A stretch of 64,000 nt of DNA from Alphaproteobacteria bacterium (GTDB lineage Bacteria; Pseudomonadota; Alphaproteobacteria; Micropepsales; Micropepsaceae), in the NCBI GenBank assembly GCA_023259375.1, contig JAHFQC010000021.1:1-64000 (forward strand). Direction: 5' to 3'. Positions 17,391-26,100 of the stretch are shown here, in pieces (positions within the stretch are counted from its first letter, which is position 1; each line of letters opens with the position of its first letter). The notes beneath the pieces are model-generated. The model had not been told where the DNA came from. It did not search any database and worked only from the letters and a program-made list of their open reading frames with translations. A program made the translations under genes and the position numbers.

Positions 17391-19277
17391 ATGAACGGGC
17401 GGCTTTGCGCACTTACTTTTGCACTTCTGGCTTCGACGGCTTTCGCCGCCGATCTGACGCCGACCGGCCATTGGAGCGGCAATACCAGCGGCGCCGCGAT
17501 GACCCCGCCGATGGGCTGGAGTTCGTGGAATACGTTCGCCACCAACATCTCGGAAGAGCGCGTGCTGGGCGTCGCCGCGGCGTTGAAGTCGACCGGTCTG
17601 GCCGCCAAGGGCTATCGCTATGTGAACATGGACGACGGCTGGTGGGCCAAGCGGCGCATGCCCGATGGGCGGATGCAGATCCGCGCCGATCAATTCCCGT
17701 CGGCGGCCATTGGCGGGGCTGAAGGCACCAGCTTCAAGCCGTTCACCGACAAGATTCACGCCATGGGTCTAAAGGCGGGCATCTATTCCGATCTCGGCCG
17801 CAATTCCTGCTCGCAGGCCTATCCGTCGCCGGACGGCTTCCTGCCGAAAGGCACGGTCGAAGAACGCGAGATCGGGCTCTATGGCCATATCCGCCAGGAC
17901 ATCACGACCTATATGCATGACTGGGGCTTCGACTACATCAAAATCGACGGCTGCGGTTTGCGCGATTACGGCCCCAACAACCCGCGCGTGACGTCGGGCA
18001 ATTTCCGCGCTCTCGATCCGCTGATCTACGGCTGGAACATCAATGCGGCGAACGTTGCGGGTGTGAGCGGGCTCTATTCCGAAGTCGGCGAAGCGCTGAA
18101 GACGGCGAAGCCGAATGGCGACTTCCTGTTCTCGATCTGCGTCTGGGGCGCTGCCGATGTGCGCTCGTGGGCCAAAGATGTCGGCAACATCTCGCGCACC
18201 AGCGACGACCTCGGCCCGATCTGGGCGCGCATGCTGCACAATTTCGACAGCGCGTCGCGCCGCGCTTTCTATGCTCATCCCGGTTCATGGAACGATCCCG
18301 ACATGCTGTATGTCGGCTACGGCGAATTCGACGAGAACCATATTACTGAAGCGCAGTCGCACTTTGCGCTGTGGGCGATCACCAATGCGCCGCTGATCCT
18401 CGGCAACGACGTAAGCAAGATGCCCAAGCCCTTGCTCGACATCGTGTCGAACCAGGACATCATCGCGATCAATCAGGACAAGGAAGGCAATCAGGCGGTG
18501 CTCGCCTATGACGCCGACAATGTGCAGATTTTCGTGAAAACCTTGGCCGGCGGCAAGAAGGCGGTCGCGATCTTCAATCGCGGCGTCGCGCCGGCGGAGG
18601 TCGATCTCACGGCGCAGCAGATGAAACTCGCCGAAGACGGCGACATCACCCTGACCAATCTGTGGACCAAGCAGCAGACGAAAATAAAAAAGGAAACCAA
18701 GTTCCAGGTGGCGCCGCGCCAGACGTTGATCTTCACGGCGGAAGGCGCGCATCAGCTCAAAAACGGGACCTATCTCTCCGAAATGCCCGGCCGGGTGAAT
18801 CCGGCGGTCGACGGCATCACGACGCGCCAGGCCGATCCCTACATCTTCCGCTTCCAGACCTGGGGCTCGACGCGCGGCAACGGCGCCCATCCGCAATACG
18901 CCGGGTGGGGCGGGGCGCAGGCCGACTACACGCCGTTCGGCCAGACGATGGCGGTCGGCGGCAAGTTCTATGAGACCGGTGTTGGCGTGCTGGCCAATTC
19001 GCGCCTCGAAGTGCGCAACAACGGCGCCACCACCTTCAGTGCCGATGTCGGCGTCGACGATTCCACCCTCGACACCTCGCGGCCGGTGACCTTCGCGGTC
19101 TATGGCGACGGCAAACTGCTGGCGAAGTCGGCCCCCAAGGCCTACGGCGAAAAGGCGGAACCGCTGACCGCTGCGGTCAAGGGCGTGAAGATCATCGAAC
19201 TGGTGGCAAGCAATGCGGGTGCCGCCAACGTCCAGCCGACCGTGGTCACCTGGGGAAATGCCGCCCTGACGAAGTAA
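17391..19277 (+). CDS. GH27 alpha-galactosidase with C-terminal NPCBM domain
   Basis: 628 residues with a signal peptide (about 1-19, cleaved after AFA). The GH27 catalytic domain has TPPMGWSSWNTF, VNMDDGWW, nucleophile D186 in YIKIDGC and the acid/base Asp in RTSDD (about 272-273). WNDPDML and INQD are further family marks. A beta-sandwich C-domain is followed by an NPCBM-like carbohydrate-binding domain at about 480-628. It removes terminal alpha-galactose, for example from xyloglucan side chains or galactomannan. It sits 96 bp after the GH31 gene, same strand: a probable two-gene hemicellulose module. Confidence 0.93.
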   Translation: MNGRLCALTFALLASTAFAADLTPTGHWSGNTSGAAMTPPMGWSSWNTFATNISEERVLGVAAALKSTGLAAKGYRYVNMDDGWWAKRRMPDGRMQIRADQFPSAAIGGAEGTSFKPFTDKIHAMGLKAGIYSDLGRNSCSQAYPSPDGFLPKGTVEEREIGLYGHIRQDITTYMHDWGFDYIKIDGCGLRDYGPNNPRVTSGNFRALDPLIYGWNINAANVAGVSGLYSEVGEALKTAKPNGDFLFSICVWGAADVRSWAKDVGNISRTSDDLGPIWARMLHNFDSASRRAFYAHPGSWNDPDMLYVGYGEFDENHITEAQSHFALWAITNAPLILGNDVSKMPKPLLDIVSNQDIIAINQDKEGNQAVLAYDADNVQIFVKTLAGGKKAVAIFNRGVAPAEVDLTAQQMKLAEDGDITLTNLWTKQQTKIKKETKFQVAPRQTLIFTAEGAHQLKNGTYLSEMPGRVNPAVDGITTRQADPYIFRFQTWGSTRGNGAHPQYAGWGGAQADYTPFGQTMAVGGKFYETGVGVLANSRLEVRNNGATTFSADVGVDDSTLDTSRPVTFAVYGDGKLLAKSAPKAYGEKAEPLTAAVKGVKIIELVASNAGAANVQPTVVTWGNAALTK

Positions 19278-19413
19278 CTCTATCCTTGCGCGAAGCGTCC
19301 GCCTTGCTTTGGACACGGTATTGAGGGACATAGCGCCCGGCCGTGAACGCGCGTTTGGGCGGACGGTTCGCATTCCTCAACCGACCGTATCGCGCTTTGC
19401 GCAAGGATTTCCC

Positions 19414-21408
19414 GTGTTTACTACGCTTCCCGACGCCATTTCCCGCGCCTTGCAGGCTCGCGGCTATACCGACCCGACCCCCGTTCAGGAGGCCGTCATG
19501 GCCCCCGAAACCGAGGGGCGCGACCTGTTGGTGTCGGCCAAGACCGGTTCGGGCAAGACGGTCGCTTACGGCCTCGCGATGGCGGCCGATCTGCTTGTGG
19601 ACGGCACGCTGCCGCCCGCCGATGCGCCATTGGCGCTGATCATCGCGCCGACCCGCGAACTGGCGTTGCAGGTGCAGACCGAACTCACCTGGCTTTATGC
19701 CGAGGCGGGCGTGCGGGTGACGGCGTGCGTCGGCGGCATGGACCCGTTCAAGGAACGGCGCACGCTCGAACACGGCACCCACATCGTCGTCGGCACCCCG
19801 GGGCGGCTCGGCGATCATTTGCGGCGCGGCGCGCTGCATCTCGATGGGCTGAAAGTCCTGGTGCTCGACGAGGCCGACGAGATGCTCGATCTCGGTTTCC
19901 ACGACGAACTCGAATTTTTGCTGCAGGCGACGCCCGAAACGCGGCGCACGCTGCTGTTCTCGGCGACGATGCCGAAGCCGATCGTGACCCTGGCGAAGAA
20001 CTACACCGACAACGCGCTGCGGATCGCGCTGGCGAACGATGTCGGCGGTCATGCCGATATCGAGTATCGCGCCATTCGCACGGCGCACGCCAAGGTCGAT
20101 CGCACCGTCGTCAATCTGCTCCGTTATCTCGATCCGCCGTCGGCGCTGGTGTTCTGCAATACCCGTCTCAGCGTGCAGAAACTCGGCGAGACGCTGGCGG
20201 CGCGCGGCTTCGAGGCCGTGGTGCTGTCGGGCGAGATGACTCAGGCCGAACGCAATCGCGCGCTCACGGCGCTGCGCGACGGCCGGGCCCGTGTCTGCGT
20301 CGCGACCGATGTCGCTGCCCGCGGTCTCGACGTGCCGGACCTGTCGCTGGTCATTCATGCCGACGTGCCGAAGGATGCCGATATCATGCAGCATCGCAGC
20401 GGCCGCACCGGCCGTGCCGGCAAGAAGGGCACCAGCATTCTTCTCGTGGCGCCGTCGCGGCGGCGCGGTACCGAGCAGATGATGCTGCGCGCCGGATTGC
20501 AGTACGAGTGGACCGAGGCGCCGTCGCCGGAGGCGATCTTCAAGAAGGATCGCGAGCGGCTGCTGGATTCGCCGATTTTCGCGAACAAGAGCCACGAAGA
20601 CACCACCATCGCGTCGGCGCTGCTGGAGCGGCACTCGCCGTACGAGATCGCGGCTGCGCTGGCCAAGCTCTATCGCGAAAAGCTGCCGGAGCCGTTCGAC
20701 GTCGACGAATATGTCGAAGCTGCGCCCCGCGCCGGACGCGATGCGTATCAGCCGCGGCCTGCGCGCGAAAAGCGCTCGTTCGACAAGGGTGGCGAGCATT
20801 CGGATGACAAAGGGTGGCGGCCGCACGAGCCGTTCGAACATCAGCAGGTGCCGAGCCAGCGGTTGCCGAACGGCGCCATGTGGTACCGCATCAGTGTCGG
20901 TCGCGAGCGCAACGCCGATCCGAAATGGCTGCTGCCGGAAATCTGCCGTCAGGGCGATGTGACCAAGAAGGACATCGGCGAGATCCGCATTTTCGATACC
21001 GAGACCCGGTTCGAACTCGATGCTGCGATGGCCGAAGCCTTTTCCGCCAAGATCGTGGACCGTACGAAGGGCGGGGTCCGGATTTTCCCGGTCAATGGCG
21101 GCCAACCCGAGTTCCGTCCCGACGCGCCGGCTGAGGAAGGCGAGCGCCAGGACAAACCTCGCTTCAAGCCGAAGTTCAACAAGGGCGATAAGCCCAAGGG
21201 TAACTTCGAGCACAAGCGGGATTTCGAACACAAGCCGAAGCGCGATTTCGAACGCAAAGACAAGCCGGGTTACGATCCCAAAGGAAAGCCGGGCTACGAC
21301 CCCAAGGACAAGCCTGTGTTCGACAAAAAGGCGGCGGAGAAGAAGAAAAAGAAGAAGAAGCGCGATAAGAAACTTGCCAAGCACAAGAAGGGCGTATTCG
21401 AAGTTTAG
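19414..21408 (+). CDS. DEAD-box RNA helicase with DbpA-type RNA-binding domain (DeaD/CsdA-like)
   Basis: 664 residues. Core motifs: PTPVQEAVM, SAKTGSGKT, PTRELA, VLDEADEMLD, SAT, VATDVAARGLDVP, HRSGRTGRAGK. A DbpA/CsdA RNA-binding domain at about 490-560 (WYRISVGRERNADPKWLLPEIC) follows, then a highly charged tail with short repeats (DFEHK, KPGYDPK) and a poly-Lys run. It resembles DeaD/CsdA cold-shock helicases. The ORF begins at 19309; GTG 19414 with AAGGA six bases upstream starts the protein right at the helicase fold and is preferred. Confidence 0.92.
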   Translation: MFTTLPDAISRALQARGYTDPTPVQEAVMAPETEGRDLLVSAKTGSGKTVAYGLAMAADLLVDGTLPPADAPLALIIAPTRELALQVQTELTWLYAEAGVRVTACVGGMDPFKERRTLEHGTHIVVGTPGRLGDHLRRGALHLDGLKVLVLDEADEMLDLGFHDELEFLLQATPETRRTLLFSATMPKPIVTLAKNYTDNALRIALANDVGGHADIEYRAIRTAHAKVDRTVVNLLRYLDPPSALVFCNTRLSVQKLGETLAARGFEAVVLSGEMTQAERNRALTALRDGRARVCVATDVAARGLDVPDLSLVIHADVPKDADIMQHRSGRTGRAGKKGTSILLVAPSRRRGTEQMMLRAGLQYEWTEAPSPEAIFKKDRERLLDSPIFANKSHEDTTIASALLERHSPYEIAAALAKLYREKLPEPFDVDEYVEAAPRAGRDAYQPRPAREKRSFDKGGEHSDDKGWRPHEPFEHQQVPSQRLPNGAMWYRISVGRERNADPKWLLPEICRQGDVTKKDIGEIRIFDTETRFELDAAMAEAFSAKIVDRTKGGVRIFPVNGGQPEFRPDAPAEEGERQDKPRFKPKFNKGDKPKGNFEHKRDFEHKPKRDFERKDKPGYDPKGKPGYDPKDKPVFDKKAAEKKKKKKKRDKKLAKHKKGVFEV

Positions 21409-21474
21409 CCTCAGGACTGTAATTCGCGCCGGTTCGCCCTATATCTGTGACACCGCGTGCGGGGAGAACGGGTT

Positions 21475-22182
21475 ATGGCGACACCGGGTTTTTTTGGTCC
21501 GATATATTGCGACACCTTCATCGCGGGTACGGTCGAGCCGCATATGTGGCTCGGTATGCACGAGCCGGTGAACACCATCACCAATGCGGCGATCCTGATC
21601 GCGGCGTGGCTGGCCTACCGTCACATCAAGCGCTCGGGCGTCGGCTTTTCCGGTGGACTGATCACGCTGCTGGTTCTGCTGGTTGGCGTCGGCGTCGGCA
21701 GCGCGCTGTGGCACGGCTTGCGCACCTATTGGGCGCTGCAACTCGATTGGATACCGGGCGTCCTTTATCTCCTGGTGCTGACGGTGCTGTGGATCCGCCA
21801 GCTTTACGGCTGGGTGTCGGGCGTGCTCGGCATGCTGGCGATGATGCTGTTCGCAACAGCCGGCGTGCGCTATTTCGGAAATGATCTGGCGGCGATCTCG
21901 CCGAACCTGCGTTTCGTGCCGATGTTCGCGGCCGTGACCCTGACGGGGATCATTATGGTGTCGGGAAGCTGGCTGAAGTACGGCCGCCAGACCGGAATGC
22001 TCGGCCTTGCGATCATCGCGGCGGGACTGACGGCGGCAGTCGCCCGGTCGATCGATCTGCTGGTCTGCCCTTACATTCCCTTCGGCACGCATTTCCTCTG
22101 GCACATCGGTCTGTCGACGGCCGCATGTTTGGGGTTGGTGCTGATGACGAAGATGAAGCGGGCGGGACTACGAACGTTCTAG
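21475..22182 (+). CDS. Ceramidase-like (CREST superfamily) integral membrane protein
   Basis: 235 residues, about seven TM helices. Conserved polar residues fit the CREST membrane hydrolases (alkaline ceramidase/PAQR type): Glu and Asn in EPVNTITNAA, Ser and His in GSALWHG, Asp in LDWIP and two His in FGTHFLWHIG, which together would form the zinc site. Substrate unknown; an amide-linked lipid is likely. ATG 21475 with GGGGAG upstream is preferred to the 21457 start. It follows the DEAD-box gene by 66 bp. The family call rests on residue pattern and topology, so moderate confidence. Confidence 0.7.
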   Translation: MATPGFFGPIYCDTFIAGTVEPHMWLGMHEPVNTITNAAILIAAWLAYRHIKRSGVGFSGGLITLLVLLVGVGVGSALWHGLRTYWALQLDWIPGVLYLLVLTVLWIRQLYGWVSGVLGMLAMMLFATAGVRYFGNDLAAISPNLRFVPMFAAVTLTGIIMVSGSWLKYGRQTGMLGLAIIAAGLTAAVARSIDLLVCPYIPFGTHFLWHIGLSTAACLGLVLMTKMKRAGLRTF

Positions 22183-22189
22183 CGGGTGC

Positions 22190-22393
22190 TTACTGCGGCA
22201 AGACAATGCCGTTGGGCATCATGTCGTCGTCGGGAGGGCCGCCGTTGGCGATGCGATAGGCTTTGCGCTCGCACTCGTCCTGCATTTCGCCGCGGCAATA
22301 GGTTTTGATGAAGTTCCGGCACGCGGCTTTGTTGACGTGGAAATATTTCCTAAAGAAGCCGCACGTCTTCAGGTTTTCGCAATCAGCAGACAT
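22190..22393 (-). CDS. Cysteine-rich small protein, unknown function
   Basis: 67 residues with five cysteines (C5, C11, C25, C33, C41) in the pattern CENLKTCGFF ... CRNF ... YCRGEMQDEC, followed by ERKAYRIANGGPPDDDMMPNG. The cysteine spacing suggests metal binding. I recall similar short proteins encoded widely in proteobacteria, but no function is known to me. ATG 22393 has a strong purine SD (GAGGGGG), so the longer ORF-track start inside parE is rejected. It lies 76 bp downstream of parE on the same strand. Confidence 0.75.
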   Translation of the reverse strand: MSADCENLKTCGFFRKYFHVNKAACRNFIKTYCRGEMQDECERKAYRIANGGPPDDDMMPNGIVLPQ

Positions 22394-22469
22394 GCAACCG
22401 TCCCCCTCTATCGGCCCGGCCTTCAATCTACTGGTGTGGGATTGCCAAGGGGTAAACGAGTAGTCCGGA

Positions 22470-24431
22470 CTACACATCCACCTCAGCAAACTGCGCATTT
22501 TCCTGGATGAACTGGAAGCGCAATTCCGGCTTCTTGCCCATCAGGCGCTCGACCATCGAGTCGGTGTGCTTCTTCTCGTCGTCGGGGGTCATCACCTTGA
22601 TGAGGGTACGCAGGCCGGGCTTCATGGTCGTTTCTTTGAGCTGAGACGGCATCATCTCACCGAGACCTTTGAAACGCGAGACCTCGACCTTGGCGTTGGA
22701 TTTGAACTCGGTCTTGAGCAGCTGGTCGCGATGCTTCTCGTCGCGCGCATAGACCGACTTGGCGCCATGGGTGATGCGGTAGAGCGGCGGCATAGCGAGG
22801 AACAGGTGGCCGTTTTTGATCAGCTGCGGCGCCTCGCGATAGAAGAAGGTCAGCAGCAGCGAAGCAATGTGGGCGCCATCGACGTCGGCATCGGTCATCA
22901 CGATGATGCGTTCGTAGCGCAGCGCGTCTTCGTTGTATTTTGCGCCTGCGCCGCAGCCGAGCGCCTGCATCAGATCGGTCAGCTCCTGGTTCTGCTGCAA
23001 CTTGCCGGCCGCCGCACTGGCGACGTTCAGGATCTTGCCGCGCAGAGGCAGGATGGCTTGCGTGGCGCGATCGCGCGCCTGCTTGGCCGAACCACCGGCG
23101 GAGTCACCTTCGACCAGGAAGATTTCGGTGCCTTCGGCTTCATCGCGGGTACAGTCGGCGAGCTTGCCGGGCAGGCGCAGCTTGCGCGTGGCGGCCTTGC
23201 GGGCGACTTCCTTTTCGTGGCGCTTTTTCAGGCGGTATTCGGCCTGATCGATGACGTAATCGAGCAGCTTGTCGGCGGTGGCCGGGTCTTCCGCCAGCCA
23301 GTGATCGAAATGGTCATGCACCACGCTTTCGACCAGACGCTGGGCGTCGGGCGACGACAGCTTGTCCTTGGTCTGGCCCTGGAATTCCGGATCGCGGATG
23401 AACACCGACAGCGCGGCGCAGGCCGCGGCCATCACGTCTTCCGGCGTGATCTGGCTGACCTTCTTGTTGTTGCTGCGTTCACCGTGGGCGCGCAGGGAGC
23501 GGGTGAGGGCGTTGCGCAGGCCTTGCTCGTGCGTGCCGCCGGCGGGAGTCGGGATGGTGTTGCAGTAGGACTGCATGAAGGGTTCCATCTCGGGAACCCA
23601 GGCCACCGCCCATTCCAGCGTGCCCTTGCCGTTGTTCTCCGAGCGGCCTGAGAAGAGGCGCGGCGTGACCGTGGCTTTTCCTTCGATCTCGCCCATCACG
23701 TAATCGGTGAGACCGCCGGGGAAGTGGAACGTGTCTTCCGCCGGAACATTGCTGTCGCCGATCAGCGACGGATCGCATTTCCAGCGGATTTCCACGCCGC
23801 GGAACAGGTACGCCTTCGACTTCACCATGCGGTAGAGCCGTGACGCGGAGAAATGAATGTCGCCCTGGAAAATCTTGTAGTCGGGCTTGAAGGTGGTCGC
23901 GGTGCCGCGGCGTTGGGCCGGACCGGTGCTTTTCAGCTTGCCGACCGGGTTGCCGCGCTCGAACCGCATCTTGTGGCCCTGCTTGTCGCGGAAGACTTCG
24001 ACTTCCATCCATTCCGACAGGGCGTTCACCACCGAAGCGCCAACGCCGTGCAGGCCGCCGGAGGTCTCGTAGACCTTGCCGTCGAACTTTCCACCCGCGT
24101 GGAGGGTGGTCATGATGACTTCGAGCGCCGACTTGTTCTTGAACTTCGGGTGGGGGTCGATCGGGATGCCGCGGCCGTTGTCGATGATGGTCAGAACATC
24201 GCCCGGCTTCAGCTCGATCTCGATGCGGCTGGCGAACCCGGCCACCGCCTCGTCCATGGAGTTGTCGAGAATTTCCGCCGCCAGATGGTGCATGGCGGTC
24301 GTATCGGTGCCGCCGATGTACATGCCCGGACGCCGCCGGACCGGCTCAAGTCCTTCCAGAACCTCAATATCTTTGGCCGTATACTCACGGCCGGCCTTGG
24401 ACGGAGCACTGTCAAACAGGTCTTTTGCCAT
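22470..24431 (-). CDS. parE: ParE, DNA topoisomerase IV subunit B
   Basis: 653 residues, the ATPase subunit that with ParC decatenates sister chromosomes. GHKL ATPase motifs: EILDNSMDEA, IDNGRGIPID and GLHGVGASVVNALS. The TOPRIM region has EIFLVEGDSAGGSAKQARDR, PLRGKILNV and TDADVDGAHI. The C-terminus MPSQLKETTMKP ... RFQFIQENAQFAEVDV is typical; the length and absence of a GyrB insert favour ParE over GyrB. Divergent from the histidine-kinase gene across 120 bp. Confidence 0.96.
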   Translation of the reverse strand: MAKDLFDSAPSKAGREYTAKDIEVLEGLEPVRRRPGMYIGGTDTTAMHHLAAEILDNSMDEAVAGFASRIEIELKPGDVLTIIDNGRGIPIDPHPKFKNKSALEVIMTTLHAGGKFDGKVYETSGGLHGVGASVVNALSEWMEVEVFRDKQGHKMRFERGNPVGKLKSTGPAQRRGTATTFKPDYKIFQGDIHFSASRLYRMVKSKAYLFRGVEIRWKCDPSLIGDSNVPAEDTFHFPGGLTDYVMGEIEGKATVTPRLFSGRSENNGKGTLEWAVAWVPEMEPFMQSYCNTIPTPAGGTHEQGLRNALTRSLRAHGERSNNKKVSQITPEDVMAAACAALSVFIRDPEFQGQTKDKLSSPDAQRLVESVVHDHFDHWLAEDPATADKLLDYVIDQAEYRLKKRHEKEVARKAATRKLRLPGKLADCTRDEAEGTEIFLVEGDSAGGSAKQARDRATQAILPLRGKILNVASAAAGKLQQNQELTDLMQALGCGAGAKYNEDALRYERIIVMTDADVDGAHIASLLLTFFYREAPQLIKNGHLFLAMPPLYRITHGAKSVYARDEKHRDQLLKTEFKSNAKVEVSRFKGLGEMMPSQLKETTMKPGLRTLIKVMTPDDEKKHTDSMVERLMGKKPELRFQFIQENAQFAEVDV

Positions 24432-24551
24432 TCTTCACACGCAAAGCTCGCACGAATCGGGAAACCGATCCTAATAGTAGAAAATCGCCCAGTTCGCACC
24501 TTTGCAACCGCAGCGAAAGGTACTTTTTAACGGGTCCGACGCTAGAGGTAG

Positions 24552-26018
24552 ATGGCATTTCCCGTTCGCACAATGGGCGCTTTTGCCCGCATGGCCGCCA
24601 TGCCCGATCTGTTGTCAGCAATCCCGGTTCCCAAAAAGGAGGACGCCCGCTATTGCCAGGCGCGTCTGCGGCTGCTGATCGAGACGCTACCGGTTACGGT
24701 CTGGTTCAACCCGGCCGGTGTGGCGATTGGCTGTGCAGCGTTGTGGTTCGGCCGGTCCGATTTCGGCGATTTGTCGCTCTGGCGGATGGTTGCCGCGGTA
24801 GGAGCCCAGTGTGTCGCCTCGATAGCGGCGGCGATCGCATTCCGGGTTTATCCCACCGTTTCGTGCGACGGCGTCGCGCGTGTCCGGCGCGGTCTGGTCA
24901 CACTGCAGGCGCTGATCGGTTTCGGCTGGGGCGGCGTGATCTGGGCGCTGTGGGTCGAGGGCAACGCCGCCAACAACTGCTTCGTCGTGATTGTCGCGGT
25001 GATGGCACTGTGGGCTATGGCCTTGACGCGCTGCGCCGTTCGCACCGTTTTTCTCACCGGCTTGGCCTCGCTGGCAGTGCCGTTGTGCGTGCGCCTTGCC
25101 ACCTCGTCGGGCGCGGCAGCGCACGTCTTTCTGGCGATTCTCCCGATTTGGATGGCGTACATGCTGTTCAGCGGCCTGTCCGCCCGCAAGCGCGTCGACG
25201 ACATGCTGGCGGCCCGCTTCGCCAATGAGGACTTGTCGAAGGAACTCGCCGTCGCCCATGACGAGGCGGTGCAGAAGCGCGAAGAGGCCGAACTCGCCAA
25301 TCAGACGAAGACGGCGTTCCTCGCCAACATGAGCCACGAACTGAGGACGCCGCTCAACGCCATCATCGGCTTCTCCGAAATCATCATGAGTCAGGCGTTG
25401 GGCGTGAACAACCCGCGCTATCCCGAATACGCCGGCGACATCCACACGTCCGGCACGCATCTGTTGACCTTGATCAACGAAATCCTCGACGTCGCCAAGA
25501 TCGAGGCGGGACGGATGGAAATCGATCCCAGGCCGCTGCATCTCGAAACGGCACTCGAAGGCATCGAACGGATCATGGCGATTCGGGCGGGCGAAAAGGC
25601 GCTCACCATCTCGTATACTGTGTCGCCCGATCTTTGCGAGATCATCGCCGACGAGCGGGCCTTCCGGCAGATCCTGTTGAATTTGCTTTCCAATGCGGTG
25701 AAGTTCACGCCGCAAGGCGGCCATATCGCGGTGGCGTGCAAGGCCGCGGACGAAGGCGGAACACTTGTTTCGGTGACCGACACCGGCCCCGGCATTCCCG
25801 CCGAAAAACTCGCGATGCTGTTCAAGCCTTTCACCCAGGTCGACAACCGTTTCGATCATGCCCAGGGCGGCACTGGTCTCGGACTTGCGCTGGTGCAGGG
25901 ACTGGCGCGTCTGCATGGCGGCCGCGCCTGGATCGAAAGCAGCGAAGGACACGGCACCAGCGCGTTTGTTTACTTCCCATTAGCACCGGTTAAGCGGGAA
26001 CTAAGACGCGTGGGATGA
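24552..26018 (+). CDS. Membrane sensor histidine kinase (first of a tandem pair)
   Basis: 488 residues. The N-terminal half (about 45-215) has six hydrophobic segments and no recognised periplasmic domain, then a short coiled coil (HDEAVQKREEAELANQTKTAFLANM). HisKA has SHELRTPLN with the phospho-acceptor His; the ATPase domain has NLLSNAVKF, DTGPGIP and GGTGLGLAL. This is the PleC/DivJ-like HisKA type common in alphaproteobacteria. No response regulator gene is adjacent. Signal unknown. The next gene encodes a close paralogue of the same architecture. Confidence 0.92.
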   Translation: MAFPVRTMGAFARMAAMPDLLSAIPVPKKEDARYCQARLRLLIETLPVTVWFNPAGVAIGCAALWFGRSDFGDLSLWRMVAAVGAQCVASIAAAIAFRVYPTVSCDGVARVRRGLVTLQALIGFGWGGVIWALWVEGNAANNCFVVIVAVMALWAMALTRCAVRTVFLTGLASLAVPLCVRLATSSGAAAHVFLAILPIWMAYMLFSGLSARKRVDDMLAARFANEDLSKELAVAHDEAVQKREEAELANQTKTAFLANMSHELRTPLNAIIGFSEIIMSQALGVNNPRYPEYAGDIHTSGTHLLTLINEILDVAKIEAGRMEIDPRPLHLETALEGIERIMAIRAGEKALTISYTVSPDLCEIIADERAFRQILLNLLSNAVKFTPQGGHIAVACKAADEGGTLVSVTDTGPGIPAEKLAMLFKPFTQVDNRFDHAQGGTGLGLALVQGLARLHGGRAWIESSEGHGTSAFVYFPLAPVKRELRRVG

Positions 26019-26100
26019 AGATATGCGAAATTTCTCAGTAAATTTTAACCGAGTAACCCTAGCATCCGAAGCCGACGATCGGGGCTAAAGGGGAAATCCC

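Noticed and set aside
19246-21384. 712-codon minus-strand ORF opposite the DeaD-like helicase
   Set aside because: Antisense shadow; Leu/Arg/His-rich translation with no motif.
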